NCBI GenBank assembly: GCA_021613535.1
Contig: CP075492.1
Span: 5,270,001 to 5,334,000 of the forward strand
DNA length: 64,000 nucleotides
Source of the DNA: Adineta vaga
Lineage: Eukaryota; Rotifera
Direction: 5' to 3'
Part shown: positions 11,526 through 21,938 of the stretch, one piece after another
Layout: each line of letters starts with the position of its first letter
How positions within the stretch are numbered: position 1 is the first letter of the stretch
Notes under the pieces: generated by a model
Seen by the model: the letters and a program-made list of their open reading frames with translations, nothing else
Told to the model about the DNA's origin: nothing
The model's database searches: none
Translations under genes and position numbers: made by a program

Positions 11526-12977
11526 CTATTTGATGAAGAAAATCATGTGGTGCATGTAATCTAAAGGAAGAAGAAAAAAAAGATGAAATAAAATAGTTAT
11601 GACTATCTGTCGTATTAACAAGGCAGTGTAAGTAGATGTTGAAATGTTGTTAACTGTCAAATAGCCACTTAGTGTAATCGGAGAATAATATCCAGTACGT
11701 TCAGAATAGATCAATTTTGCGAGACTTATTGATCGACCAGCTACAATTAATTGATGTTCAAGTGTCACTTCTGATGCAGATAAAATACTAATTTTCTTGT
11801 TGTATTTTGTGTTGGTAATAAGTATATAGTGTGAATCCGATAGACTGATTTCATGTCCTTCAATCGATGTGAATGTAAAAAAATTGACTAAAAAAGACGA
11901 TTTCTTGGACATTTTGTTAAATTTGAAATTTTACAAACGTGATATATTCGGTCCTGCATGTGGAATGATCATAATTTCATCTTCAACAAACTCTTGATCA
12001 TCAAGGTTAAATGTCCAAATTCGATCCCCAGCTTTTAAATTTCGTATTTGACGTTGTCCTCCTTCCACTAGATTGACATAATCGTCGCCAAAATAGCAAG
12101 CTACATTCAATATGTAAAGTTGATAGGAACATAAAGTAGAAAATGTTTGTCTTACCGGTTGTAGTTGTCGTTGGTAGTGTTGTTGTTACTATGGAATGAA
12201 TATGTAAAAATTGTTTATTGTATACTTGAATTAACAAATCTATTCACTGTGACTGAACAACACTGCTTAAATATTAAACTACATATACCTCATCTCGTTC
12301 ATAGAATTTACTCTTGAAATAAGATCTGTTATTTATGTGTCGAGTAACAAAAGAATTATCAACAGAACCTTAATTCTATCAAATATCTATAATTAAAATA
12401 TACTTACAAGTAGTAGTTGTACTACTACTAGTCGAGCTCGTAGTTATTGTAGTACTAGTCGACGTAGTTGAACTCGTACTTGTGATTGAAGTAGTAGCAG
12501 TACTAGTTGTAATTGTAGTAGTTGTTAATGTGGTGATGGTAGTCGTTGTTAATGTGGTGATGGTAGTCGTTGTAGTAGTCGTCGATGTTGTAGCTATCAA
12601 TAAAGGTAAAGAAATATAAAAAAAACAGTCATAAATGTGAACTAAATCATCTATGCTTTTATTTTCGTATTTTAAGATTATCACGATCTTAAAGTCTTAC
12701 TTGTCACCGTTGTTATTGTTGATTGGTTGTCATTATTTGGTTGTTTTCCAGTAACGAAAAAAACAACAGTCATGATGGTAGCAAAGACTATAGCTGCAAC
12801 TATCGCAGCAATAATTATTGCAACACAGGGACATTCTAGACATGAGCATCCTGCTGCAGATCTTCGTCTGCTAGAAATAAATTGAATAATAAATGTAGTA
12901 GAAAATAAAAGAACTAACTTTTGATTGTTGTCATTCGTTGTATTTTCTTCTCGAATATAGTATAGTTTTGGATCCAT
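11526..12977 (-). CDS. Type II membrane protein with Thr-rich stalk and C-terminal hedgehog-type Hint domain
   Basis: Six exons (12977-12919, 12870-12701, 12593-12408, 12188-12156, 12100-11939, 11887-11526) keep phase and give 323 residues. In order: a short cytosolic tail with RRR; a Cys cluster (GCSCLECPC); a membrane segment at about 36-60; a Thr/Ser-only stalk to about residue 149; then a Hint domain starting at Cys151 (CYFGDDYVNLVEGG). The Hint part has LKAGDRIW, PHAGPNIS, FTSIEGHEISLSDSHYIL with the block-B His at 223, and GYYSPITLSGYLTVNNI. In Hedgehog this module cleaves at a Gly-Cys bond and joins sterol to the freed N-terminal part. Here Ala precedes the Cys, Ser stands where Hedgehog has the catalytic-loop Thr, and there is no Hedge signalling domain. 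Basic residues before the membrane segment put the Hint outside. The start is ATG 12977 (MDPKLYY); an upstream in-frame ATG is at 13058. I am confident of the Hint domain and fairly confident of the splice model. Confidence 0.8.
12521..12568. repeat. Exact 24-bp tandem duplication in the Thr-rich stalk exon
   Basis: Two perfect adjacent copies of a 24-base unit lie in the Thr-coding exon of the Hint gene, adding eight residues of Thr/Ile/Leu stalk. This fits recent length change by slippage. Confidence 0.9.
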
Positions 12978-14116
12978 ATTCAAAATAGTAACTTGGCATT
13001 TTCGTACATAAGACATTTGTCTCATATAATATTTTCGTTTATGAATGTAGATGGGCAATGGATGTGTTGTACTTTTTCCTTTTATTTTTATAGTAAAAAG
13101 CTCTCTAGTTCTGATGCAATCGTTTATATTGCAAGTTAACTGAATGGTTTTTCTCGATAAGATGTTATTATAAGGATTTCTTCTGTTTTGTTTAAAAAAC
13201 GTCGTCGTTCTTTTTTTTCGGTGAATTAGAAAGATGGTTTTGTCCCGTGGGTAATAAAATTCATTACATCACGCACGTCATTGTTGAGACACACAATTTT
13301 TTTGATTCGCATAATGATGTGTATGAGACGACATGAATATTTTTTGGCTTTTATTCGTGTCCGTCTCTTAAGCAAGTTTCTAAATGTATCTCTATATACA
13401 CTTTTGCGACGATCTGAACTGTTCGATGAGCAAATGAAAGATTACGAGAGAGATTCACAAATTTATATAGTAGAACAATGGTCACAGGTGGTAACGATAG
13501 AACGAGTATAATTGTTGACGTTCATCAAGTTATTCATGAATATGTACGCGATAATTCTGTAAATCTTGAATTACTAATCGTCATGGAGCTATTACGAAGA
13601 TGTTTTTGTCTCATCGTCTTTTGCCGCAAATTTAAATGATTGATCCTCTGATACTAAATGCTGAAATATTAGCTAACCATCAAGCCATATGTTTTCTTTT
13701 CTTCTTCTCAACACTGACTCTTCAAAGAATTGATCCCACATCATTCATCAACACAAAGGGGAAAAGAGTGAGAATTTGACTAATCCAAAAAGAAACGCTT
13801 CTGACGTATGGTTAAGTACCATCTTATGAATCATAGCGTTTTCAGTTTATTAGAAGCACACATTCTTCGTGAATAAGTGATTATGAGTAAGTTTCAGAAC
13901 ATTGTATGATCTCCTCTAGCAGCTTTGAAAGCATCGGAGGTATTTCATTAATCGTTTAAGCAATATTTATTTTAATTACATCGATAGATTAACCACTCGT
14001 TGCTATTCATTTGATTACACACACTAATGACTGTGAAGATACATACAAAACAATACATTTTTGGCAAAGAATTAAAATTTTTTCGATTGGTCACTCTATG
14101 AACTTCTTTCGAATGT
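12978..14116. other. Intergenic region, about 1.1 kb
   Basis: Lies between the 5' end of the Hint gene and the 3' end of the next minus-strand gene. A 76-codon open frame at 13281-13511 has no family resemblance and looks like chance. The promoter of the Hint gene should be near 13000-13200. Nothing else is supported. Confidence 0.55.
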
Positions 14117-15371
14117 TCAAATTAAAGTATATTTAGCAACTCTATTATATCCATACATAATTACATATAGATCACCATTATTTAGATCCAAAGCAATTGA
14201 TGCAAAATAGTCTGCAATATAATCATCATTCTCTCCAGCCATGTATGTATGTTCCCAAGCCGATGAAGTACGAGGATTGTCTAAAATATTCTGTATTGTA
14301 TTAATAGCATATCCCGTCGAATTATAAATAATTAATGATGCTTGACTATCGATTGTATACAAATTACCATTACAATCACCTACAATTGCCAATGGGCTTG
14401 GCTTTACTTGCATCACTGTATCTGCATATCTACTATCTTTTGCCATTCGTTGTACTCGAAAATATTCCATATCGATAGCAAAATAATTCAATTTCGAATC
14501 AATATAAGTATTCGCTGTACCAGTTGGTAATGTTCCTGAGATTTCTCGTTCTCCAAAAACTCTCTTCATTATTGATTCTTTATACGTGGGTGCTAAATAT
14601 ATCCAAAGATTAACTCCCGATGCAAAATATACATTTAAATCTTTATCGATATTAAAACTTGAGAATCTTCCAAATTGTACGAGCAATTCTGTACCATTTT
14701 CTAATAATGATGATGGCCAAACAATAACATGATTATACCGTTTAGAATCCTCATGATATGTATATAAAATATCATTTTTATCGATAGCTAATCCAAGAAA
14801 GTTATCCATTGTCGGATATCGTTCGATTCCATTTCCAATAACTACTTGTCCTATTTGAGAGTTGGGTGTGTATTTCAAAACACGTCGATTACCAGAATCG
14901 AATACATAGAAATTGTGTCGACTATCGACAACAACGGTCAATGGCTTATCGAGTTCATAAATAGTTGATCCTCGTGATTCATTTCCAGCAACAATTATTT
15001 TATTTGTACTATATCGCGGATACAATGGAAGTGAACAACCATTTGTTTTTGTTATATTTTCTGGAACTATAAAATAGAAAATAGTTAACGAGTATGGAAC
15101 GTATGTATTACTTTTTCTTACTCAAACTTGTCGATGTTACTACTCGCGTAGTACTTGTTTGCAGATCAGAATGATTAGTCGATGACGTTGTTGGTACATC
15201 TTGTATTTTCGTTTTCTTTGAAACGATAAAAACTATACCTGATATTGATACGATAAGAACACATATTAAACCAATGATGAATATAATAACAATTTTTATT
15301 GGTGATTTTCGAGAAAATTCATAATTGAATTCATCACCATGTTGTGGTAAAACTTGTCCTTCAAAATTCAT
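14117..15371 (-). CDS. Membrane-anchored NHL-repeat protein
   Basis: Exons 15371-15122 and 15066-14117 are joined by a 55-bp GT-AG intron in phase 1 and give 399 residues. The N-terminal 40 or so residues are hydrophilic and end in basic FSRKSPIK. A single membrane segment follows (VIIFIIGLICVLIVSISGIV), then a Ser/Thr-rich stretch (TSSTNHSDLQTSTTRVVTS), then a beta-propeller with NHL-like blades such as VVVDSRHNFYVFDSGNRRVLKY. The layout is type II, with the propeller outside. Blades are less regular than in the 9.5-kb gene. The start MNFEGQ was chosen because it precedes a complete cytosolic tail; the frame stays open upstream to 15497. The gene is divergent from the TPR-ART gene, with about 180 bases between the starts. 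Confidence 0.82.
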
Positions 15372-15553
15372 ATTGAATGTAAATATGTTAGTAATGTGAA
15401 TGTCTATAATTTGTGAAAGCAATGAAGTGGAACGAGAAATCAATTTCGATTTGTTACGAAACATTTTCTTCCGACGTGTTGAAAATAAAGAACGCAAAAA
15501 AAAGATTGTTTGTATTGATTATATTAGACTGTTTTCATAAAAACAGTATACTA

Positions 15554-17887
15554 ATGGGTTCGAACGTTTCTCAATCCGAGGGAATGATTATCGATGTTTT
15601 ACCTTTAAATAAAAATACGTCTCATCGACTTCGTTTTATTGATGAAACAATTGATTCATTTACATTAATATGGTTAGATATACAATCCAAAGGTAATGAT
15701 CTTGATTCATTACGTACAAAACGATTACTTTTAGAAATCAATCAAAAATGTTTATTCTATGATGATTGTCAATTATTCTTTCATGATATTGATCAAATGA
15801 AATTTGAAAATAAAAAAGTTCTTCTCATTGTCTCTGGATCATTCATTGAACTTGTACTTTCTCGATCTGGAATTAAAACTATCATTTCCATGATTATCAT
15901 TTTCTGTCGACATTATTATAAATATGCAAAGTTAAAAGAAGATGGTATTGTTGATATTTGTACCGATCATAGATCATTACAAAATTGTATTCAACGCGAA
16001 TTACCATCATTAAAATTAAATCTTTTCGAAAATCAACCATTAAAATCTTTATTATCATTCACAGAAAATACTTTAAATGATCGAATTTCTTTTACATATA
16101 TTCTATTTATTGAATTATTAAAACAAATGCCACAAACGAAACAAGTTCGAGAAATCATGTTAAATAAATGTAAAGATTATTATCGTGATAATAAATTTCG
16201 TTTACTCGAAATTAATAACTTTCATCAAACATATAAATCTAATCAAGCTTTAAAATGGTATACTCAAGATTCATTTATCTATCGATTAGTTAATCGAGCT
16301 TTTCGAACTGAAGATATCACTCTTTGGTATATATTTCGTTATTATATTATTGATTTATGTTTACAATTAGAAGATATTCATCGGCAGCAAGTCACCAAAT
16401 TTGGTCATCGTTCTTTAAGATTATTTCGTGGACAAGCACAAATGTTAACAACAGAATTAGACGATATTCAATCAAGAATTGGCAATCTTATTGTTACTAC
16501 TGGCTTTTTATCTACATCATTTGAATCAAATGTAGCAAATATGTTTGCATCAAGTGCACCACAAAGTGAAACATTCAAAGCCGTTTTATATGAGATTATT
16601 CTTGATACGGAAATTGCAAAGAATGTGATTTTTGTTGATGTTTTGGATTATCTTTCCTCACAAAATGAAGCAGCTGATATGCATATAGAAGAACGAGAGA
16701 TTTTGTTTAATATTGGTTCAGTATTTCGAATTGAAAATGTGCATTATGAATCATCAACAAATCTTTGGCATATTAAAATGGAAGCAACGGATAGAGATTT
16801 TAATCAAATTAAATTAGTTAAGAATAAATTTCAACATGGAAATCAAAATCTTCTTTTCGGTCGTTTATTATTGGATAGTGATCATTATGAAGAAGCAAAT
16901 TCATATTTTCAATTGATGATTAAAGTTCTACCGAAATCTCATCAAGATCTTGGTACTGTTTATGATGCAATTGGAAATTTAAATATGCGTATAACAAATT
17001 GGAATGAAGCTTTGAAAAATTTTCATCAAGCTTATGAAATAAAAAAGAAATTTTACGAGAAAAATCATCCTGAATTAGGTATAACATTAAATAATCTTGG
17101 AAATTATTATAAAGCAATCGAAGAGAATAATCGTGCATTGAATTTATATCATCAATCATTAGAATGCATTAATAACAATCGTTTGAATATTGCCGTAACG
17201 AAACTGAATATTGGAACTATCCTAAAAATTAATCATCAATATTTACAAGCATTAGAAAATTGTCATGAAGCATTTTCAATTTTACAACAAATCGAACCTT
17301 GTATGCATATAGAATTGATTACTTGTCAAGGTTCAATTGGAGATATTCATTATGCAAAAGAAGAATATGAGATAGCTGAAGTATTTTATCTTTCGGCATT
17401 CAATATGGCGAAAAAACATGTCTTCTTTGGTGATCGTTGTTTAATACATTGCATTAATGCATTAGCAGATACTTATGAACAACAAGATTCTGCAGATCGA
17501 CAACGTGCAAGTGAATTTTGTAATGAACAATTGATATTACATAAAAAATATCTACCTGAAAATCATGTTTCAATTGCATATATTCTAATGAAATTAGGTC
17601 AATTGTTAGATAAGATTGATTTCTATTTAGAAGCATTCTATATTTTTGAAAGAAATCTTTATCGAGAATATGCATCGACAGCAAAATGTTCGATATTAAT
17701 TGCACAATGTTATGATAAACATAAAATGTATGAAGAAGCTTTATCATTCTATACGAAAGCATATCAAATTCAAACAAAAATTTATCCAAAAAATCATTCG
17801 ATAATCAATGGAACTGAACAATTACTTACTATTGTTGAAAAACGATTTAAAGAACAATTAAGTTTTCAACAGACAAATCAATCTTGA
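15554..17887 (+). CDS. ADP-ribosyltransferase with C-terminal TPR array
   Basis: Single-exon gene of 777 residues. The start MGSNVSQSEG gives an N-myristoylation signal (Gly2, Ser6), so I prefer it to the upstream in-frame ATG at 15413; membrane anchoring by lipid is therefore possible. After an N-terminal region of about 270 residues comes a mono-ADP-ribosyltransferase core of the R-S-E class: Arg292 in LFRGQ, Ser320 in GFLSTSF, and Glu380-x-Glu382 in EEREILF. The E-x-E pair is typical of enzymes that modify arginine with ADP-ribose from NAD+. From about residue 425 to 760 there are seven or more tetratricopeptide repeats, for example LGTVYDAIGNLNMRITNWNEALKNF in pieces, which would bind partner proteins. 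TPR-ART proteins are an expanded family in bdelloids (from memory). All catalytic residues are present. The target is unknown. Confidence 0.9.
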   Translation: MGSNVSQSEGMIIDVLPLNKNTSHRLRFIDETIDSFTLIWLDIQSKGNDLDSLRTKRLLLEINQKCLFYDDCQLFFHDIDQMKFENKKVLLIVSGSFIELVLSRSGIKTIISMIIIFCRHYYKYAKLKEDGIVDICTDHRSLQNCIQRELPSLKLNLFENQPLKSLLSFTENTLNDRISFTYILFIELLKQMPQTKQVREIMLNKCKDYYRDNKFRLLEINNFHQTYKSNQALKWYTQDSFIYRLVNRAFRTEDITLWYIFRYYIIDLCLQLEDIHRQQVTKFGHRSLRLFRGQAQMLTTELDDIQSRIGNLIVTTGFLSTSFESNVANMFASSAPQSETFKAVLYEIILDTEIAKNVIFVDVLDYLSSQNEAADMHIEEREILFNIGSVFRIENVHYESSTNLWHIKMEATDRDFNQIKLVKNKFQHGNQNLLFGRLLLDSDHYEEANSYFQLMIKVLPKSHQDLGTVYDAIGNLNMRITNWNEALKNFHQAYEIKKKFYEKNHPELGITLNNLGNYYKAIEENNRALNLYHQSLECINNNRLNIAVTKLNIGTILKINHQYLQALENCHEAFSILQQIEPCMHIELITCQGSIGDIHYAKEEYEIAEVFYLSAFNMAKKHVFFGDRCLIHCINALADTYEQQDSADRQRASEFCNEQLILHKKYLPENHVSIAYILMKLGQLLDKIDFYLEAFYIFERNLYREYASTAKCSILIAQCYDKHKMYEEALSFYTKAYQIQTKIYPKNHSIINGTEQLLTIVEKRFKEQLSFQQTNQS

Positions 17888-17964
17888 AAGACAACTATCT
17901 ATTCTTCGTATTCGCCAATGATAAGCAAAAGATTGCGTCGATAGAAAAGATTCACTGTTAAATA

Positions 17965-18909
17965 TTATTTATTTGAAATATATAAGAAAAAAGTTAGTAA
18001 TAAGAAAATATTAAGAGAAACTCTATTTTTAATACTATTACTATTGTATGATAAAAATGGATTAATTTCATCAGCAATTAATTGATGTATTGTACTGGTT
18101 ACATGGAAACTATCCAGAAAAATATATGTGGATGGATCTTGACAAAATACTGCTACAGCAGTAAAATTATATACATCCCAACATCGATCAACCGTATTTG
18201 AAAAAGGAAATGATTGATTTGCCATTATTTTTGTGAAGAGTGTATAAACATCATACTTTTGTAAACTTATATTTGGATATGTAGTTTTTAAGGCATTAAT
18301 ACCAGTCGTTAAATCAGTATTGACCGCATTGGTTAGTGAAATGTAATAAGCAGATTTATTTTGTCGACTAAAATATGGAAATATTTGAATAGGTGGAGCA
18401 TTAAAGATAAGAAAATTTTGACCACCAAGTGCAATTAAATCTTTCACAGCATTCAAATAACTGTTCACAAAAGTTGATGAATTCATTGTTGGATTATAGA
18501 CTAAATCATTTCCACCAGCCCATAAAATATACATTGTTCGATTGAAATTCATCATAGTAGATGATGAACTGTTAATATAAGATGAGATTTGTTGTCGTAA
18601 ACCAGGCACAGGAACTGTCAACGATTTTGAATAACCTTGAACTACAGCATTGTCGGTTGTTCCACCAGCAAAAGCATAATTTAATTTTTCACTGATATTT
18701 ACTCGATCTACCCAATTTGGACCATTACAAAAGCGACCTTGATAATATGGACTTATTGGCCATGTATAGTTTGTTAATTTGTACACATTACCGGTATCTG
18801 TTAGGGAATCACCGAAGATAACAGCTCGATCGAATCGATATATTCGAACACCAATTACTGACGCAAAGATTGACAAAAATAAAAATACAAACCAATGTAT
18901 AGAGTGCAT
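17965..18909 (-). CDS. Secreted or GPI-anchored GDSL/SGNH esterase-lipase
   Basis: Single-exon, 314 residues. A signal peptide (about 1-20, WFVFLFLSIFASVIG) is followed at once by SGNH block I, FGDSLTDTGN, with nucleophile Ser35. The other blocks are visible: YAFAGGTT (block II Gly), WAGGNDLVY (block III Asn) and DSFHVT (block V Asp and His). Family members hydrolyse acyl esters of lipids or carbohydrates. Block order and spacing resemble the plant/bacterial thermolabile-haemolysin-type branch, not typical animal lipases, so horizontal origin is possible. The C-terminus is a hydrophobic tail after polar residues (SLNIFLLLTFFLYIS), which could be a GPI-anchor signal. Many N-x-S/T sites fit secretion. 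It converges with the TPR-ART gene, 77 bases away. Confidence 0.87.
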   Translation of the reverse strand: MHSIHWFVFLFLSIFASVIGVRIYRFDRAVIFGDSLTDTGNVYKLTNYTWPISPYYQGRFCNGPNWVDRVNISEKLNYAFAGGTTDNAVVQGYSKSLTVPVPGLRQQISSYINSSSSTMMNFNRTMYILWAGGNDLVYNPTMNSSTFVNSYLNAVKDLIALGGQNFLIFNAPPIQIFPYFSRQNKSAYYISLTNAVNTDLTTGINALKTTYPNISLQKYDVYTLFTKIMANQSFPFSNTVDRCWDVYNFTAVAVFCQDPSTYIFLDSFHVTSTIHQLIADEINPFLSYNSNSIKNRVSLNIFLLLTFFLYISNK

Positions 18910-19660
18910 TTTGTTTTCGAAATAACATGATTCTCAATACTAAACGTATGTATATATCATTACATTTTTTTTTCTTCTTTCATGCATTTACTGACACATA
19001 TGGTACGGATCGATAGCTTATTATTGTATAAGTAAACGATTCGTTTAACTATAAAATGGAAAATAAACGCTTCTATTCATAAATAAATATGTACAGAACG
19101 AGTAAGAGAAAAAAATTGGACAAGCCGTTTTTATTCTTCACTCTCGCAGACATTCTAAACGATGTCATATATACAATGTCAAAGAAATCAACCGATTGAC
19201 ATTTCTTGAGTTTTAATTATAGTAGAAAATATGTTTGCATTTGATATTTTATTCATTGATATGTCACGTCGAACTTATTTTGATTATTTAGATTATAATC
19301 GGTACTTCTTAGTTCTCATGCAGATGGATTGACAGACTATACTGGAAATAATTCTTGTACGTTTTTCGTTTGATGTGAAGATAAGTGGAGAGAGTGAACA
19401 GATTTATAATTAGTTTTCAAACTATAGTGATTATGTTTATACCAATCTTTTCTCAAATTGATGCTTTCGATCAATAGCGTCTATTTATTATATATATATA
19501 TATATATATATAAGTATAGTGCTCTCTTAGAGATGAATATTTTGATCAACCAAATTAGTTCAATAAAATTTGATGAGTTATTTGACAACGACGTTATTCG
19601 AGAATTTGTTCTGTATTACTTATCATATGAATTGTAACTATACAAGAAGTATTAACACTT
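18910..19660. other. Intergenic region with a TA microsatellite
   Basis: AT-rich spacer between divergent genes. Apart from the TA run at 19489-19512 I see nothing in it. An upstream exon of the decayed Ly6-like gene (signal peptide) could lie near 19600 but I could not define it. Confidence 0.5.
19489..19512. repeat. (TA)12 microsatellite
   Basis: Uninterrupted TA dinucleotide run in intergenic DNA. Confidence 0.95.
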
Positions 19661-19974
19661 ATGTGTTTTCAAACACATATTATACAGAGTGTAACGTATA
19701 CGATGAAAATAATGGATTCGACGATTCATCGTTATGATTCTGATGCTACAAAAGTTTGCAGTTGTGCAAGTTATTTATTTCAATGTTCCAACAATATTTT
19801 CTGTACAGATCAAGAAAAGCAAAATAAAACTATATTAAATGGTATCATGAATTAACAGATAAGAAATCATGTACGAAGATGCCTGAATTATCTGGATTTT
19901 TGAATGTGACGTGTTGTAGTACAGATCTATATATTCGGTTTTTGTTTCATAACTATAGTATGTACGATGTTTAA
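19661..19974 (+). pseudogene. Decayed Ly6/three-finger-like gene copy
   Basis: The frame at 19661-19855 has the middle of the family (VCSCASYLFQCSNNIFCTDQ), as in the two intact copies downstream (CTCASYQY and CVCVSYRVQC). At about 19845 the frame breaks. Another frame continues with KSCTKMPELSGFLNVTCCSTDLY, equal to the conserved C-terminal block (NVTCCLTNMCN in the intact copy). The final CN of the block is lost and replaced by unrelated residues. No signal peptide is visible. One frameshift, loss of the terminal Cys-Asn and a missing start mark it as a pseudogene. Confidence 0.7.
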
Positions 19975-20174
19975 TTAGTTGAATATACAGTATACATATA
20001 TACATTAGTTTTTGTCACATGGTAAAACGTGATAGAATATGAGAGAAAAATAAGATAATAAAACTAATCATTGTTTTACTTTTGCAAAACATAGAATAGA
20101 AATTTTATAGAGGATGAATTTCACATAGAATATAATAGAAAAAAACAATTTTTTCAAACATTACTAAATCAAGA

Positions 20175-20660
20175 ATGTCGATGCTCCTCTATCCTATCGT
20201 TTTACTCACCATCATTCAAAGAATAGACACACTTCGATGCTACGTATCTACTTCAATAAACTATGGTACTCATCATTTAAGCATAGGTCATTCCTCTCTT
20301 AGTGAAAATGTGTGCGACGATATGTCAATTTGTACTTGTGCTAGCTATCAATATCGAGATTCAAATGATAATTCTGAAGGTAATCAAAAGAATACAACAA
20401 AATGGTTCTATAAAATCCTGACAAATGAATCATGTTTGGCACTCTCATCATTATCTGAATATATCAATGTGTCATGTTGTTATACTGATATGTGTAACGA
20501 TCAAGGATTTGATGATGATCAACATATAATATCATTTACAGTTTCTATACTACTCATTTTTGTTGCTCTCTATTTTGTATGCAATTATGTTTTAGTAATT
20601 GATATTCGTATTCTCTTTGAATTTACACGCGAGATTTTTAATTCAGCTATTTTTACATAA
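20175..20660 (+). CDS. Ly6/uPAR-like small secreted membrane-tethered protein (copy 1)
   Basis: Single-exon, 161 residues. It has a signal peptide (LLYPIVLLTIIQRIDT), then LRCY at the mature start, CTCASY in the middle and the family hallmark SCCYTDMCND before a hydrophobic segment. LRC at the start and CC-x4-CN at the end are the pattern of the three-finger (Ly6) fold. Unlike most Ly6 proteins, about 35 residues follow the start of the hydrophobic stretch (NYVLVIDIRILFEFTREIF), so it could be a true membrane segment and not a GPI signal. The cysteine count is below the usual ten, so one or two disulphides may be missing. Function unknown; relatives act as membrane-bound ligands or modulators of receptors. 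Confidence 0.7.
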   Translation: MSMLLYPIVLLTIIQRIDTLRCYVSTSINYGTHHLSIGHSSLSENVCDDMSICTCASYQYRDSNDNSEGNQKNTTKWFYKILTNESCLALSSLSEYINVSCCYTDMCNDQGFDDDQHIISFTVSILLIFVALYFVCNYVLVIDIRILFEFTREIFNSAIFT

Positions 20661-21063
20661 ATAAATAATCGAAAAGAATATAACTTCTTCGTTAAATTAA
20701 TTTTTTCTTATATCGAGTCAAATTTAGAATGTAGATAGTTTTATTTTCTATTTGTATATAAGTAATACGATAAAATTTCAAATAATCATTGTGGTAATAT
20801 GATTGGAAAAAATATGTGTTGTTTGTCAATAACATATAACAAAAATTCAGACTTGATTTTCGTCATTATACTCTTCTCGTCGTTTGTATATATAAACAAA
20901 CCGTGCACATGGTCGATTATATCTATTTGTTTTAAACACATATTCGTATTTATCTATAAGTATATTATATCAAAACATTTTATTCATCGGTAAAATATAT
21001 TGACGATTTTTTTCTCATCGGAGCATTGAAACGTAACTTGATCAATAGAAGTTATTTGTACTA
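20661..21063. other. Spacer between the two Ly6-like copies
   Basis: About 400 bases, AT-rich. A 64-codon frame at 20799-20993 has no resemblance to the flanking copies and is probably chance. Confidence 0.5.
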
Positions 21064-21489
21064 ATGCACGCGTTCTTGCAAGTTATTCTTGTTGTGGCTG
21101 CAATCTCTGGCGTATATACACTTCGATGCTATACATTAAATCGAGATACAAGCAATGTGTATCGATTAAATGTTGATGATTCAGATACGAATCCAAATGC
21201 ATGCCAAAATACTTCAGATTGTGTATGCGTCAGCTATCGAGTTCAATGTCCTGATACCTTCAGTCTTCTTTGTACTACAGCTGAAAATCAAAGCAAAGCG
21301 TTCAAATGGGGTTATTCATTTGCAACAGCAGAAATTTGTACTGGATTACCATCGATAGCAGGAATTATGAATGTTACTTGTTGCTTGACAAATATGTGTA
21401 ATTCTCAAGGATTTAGTCAAGCGTCATTTACAAATATACCTTCGTTTTTAATATGGATTTTTTCATTCTATTTTCTATGTTCTATTTAA
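21064..21489 (+). CDS. Ly6/uPAR-like small GPI-anchored protein (copy 2)
   Basis: Single-exon, 141 residues. Signal peptide FLQVILVVAAISGVYT, then LRCYTLN, CQNTSDCVCVSYRVQC, SLLCTT, EICTG and NVTCCLTNMCNSQG, with ten cysteines in all, then a short hydrophobic tail (PSFLIWIFSFYFLCSI) that ends the protein, as in a GPI-anchor signal. This is the best-preserved member of the tandem trio. It shares the LRCY start and the CC-x4-CN block with the 20175 copy. Extracellular; partner unknown. Confidence 0.77.
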   Translation: MHAFLQVILVVAAISGVYTLRCYTLNRDTSNVYRLNVDDSDTNPNACQNTSDCVCVSYRVQCPDTFSLLCTTAENQSKAFKWGYSFATAEICTGLPSIAGIMNVTCCLTNMCNSQGFSQASFTNIPSFLIWIFSFYFLCSI

Positions 21490-21809
21490 ATTTATTTAAT
21501 AAAATATACGAAAAAAACGCATCAGTCATACTATTTAGTCAAATTTGTCCTTATATTTCTTTCCCTGCGCCTGATATTTACAGCAATTAAACTAAATTAA
21601 CTAACATCACAATATTCATTAGAAAAGAAAGCGTTTTGTTTTCAAAAATGTTATTAAAACATAATTTGCAATGAGAGATAAACGTTCAGCTACACTCGAT
21701 GAATTCGACATTTTATAATGCTTAAGATAGATATTATATGCTTTCATCATCAAATTTTAATAACATCTTTGGAAACAGAGACATAGTTTTTTAAGATATG
21801 AAAATATAC

Positions 21810-21938
21810 TTATAACTCTTCGATTTGATGAGACATTAACTCATTCAGCTCTAAACTATGCCAATAAACTAGTTCGGATAAATCGAATGGTACATACATA
21901 GTATCATGAACGGAAGATGCAAGTAAATCTTTTTTACT
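21810..21938 (-). other. Possible orphan terminal exon
   Basis: A 42-codon frame starts directly after a plausible acceptor (ATAG at 21942-21939) and ends with TAA. It reads like real protein (DTMYVPFDLSELVYWHSLEL, then NELMSHQIEEL). It could be a last exon of the caspase/ART gene upstream, reached by a phase-0 splice that skips that gene's stop, or a relic. No good donor was found. The rest of 21490-22124 holds nothing I can name. Confidence 0.3.

Noticed and set aside
11934-11938. Donor GTAAAA at 11934 in the Hint gene
   Set aside because: Gives the wrong phase and a stop soon after; the GT at 11938 keeps frame into NFFTFTSIEGHE.
13281-13511. Open frame of 76 codons on the plus strand
   Set aside because: No domain, signal peptide or splice partner; composition like chance frames.
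20799-20993. Open frame between the Ly6-like copies
   Set aside because: Does not share the cysteine pattern of its neighbours.
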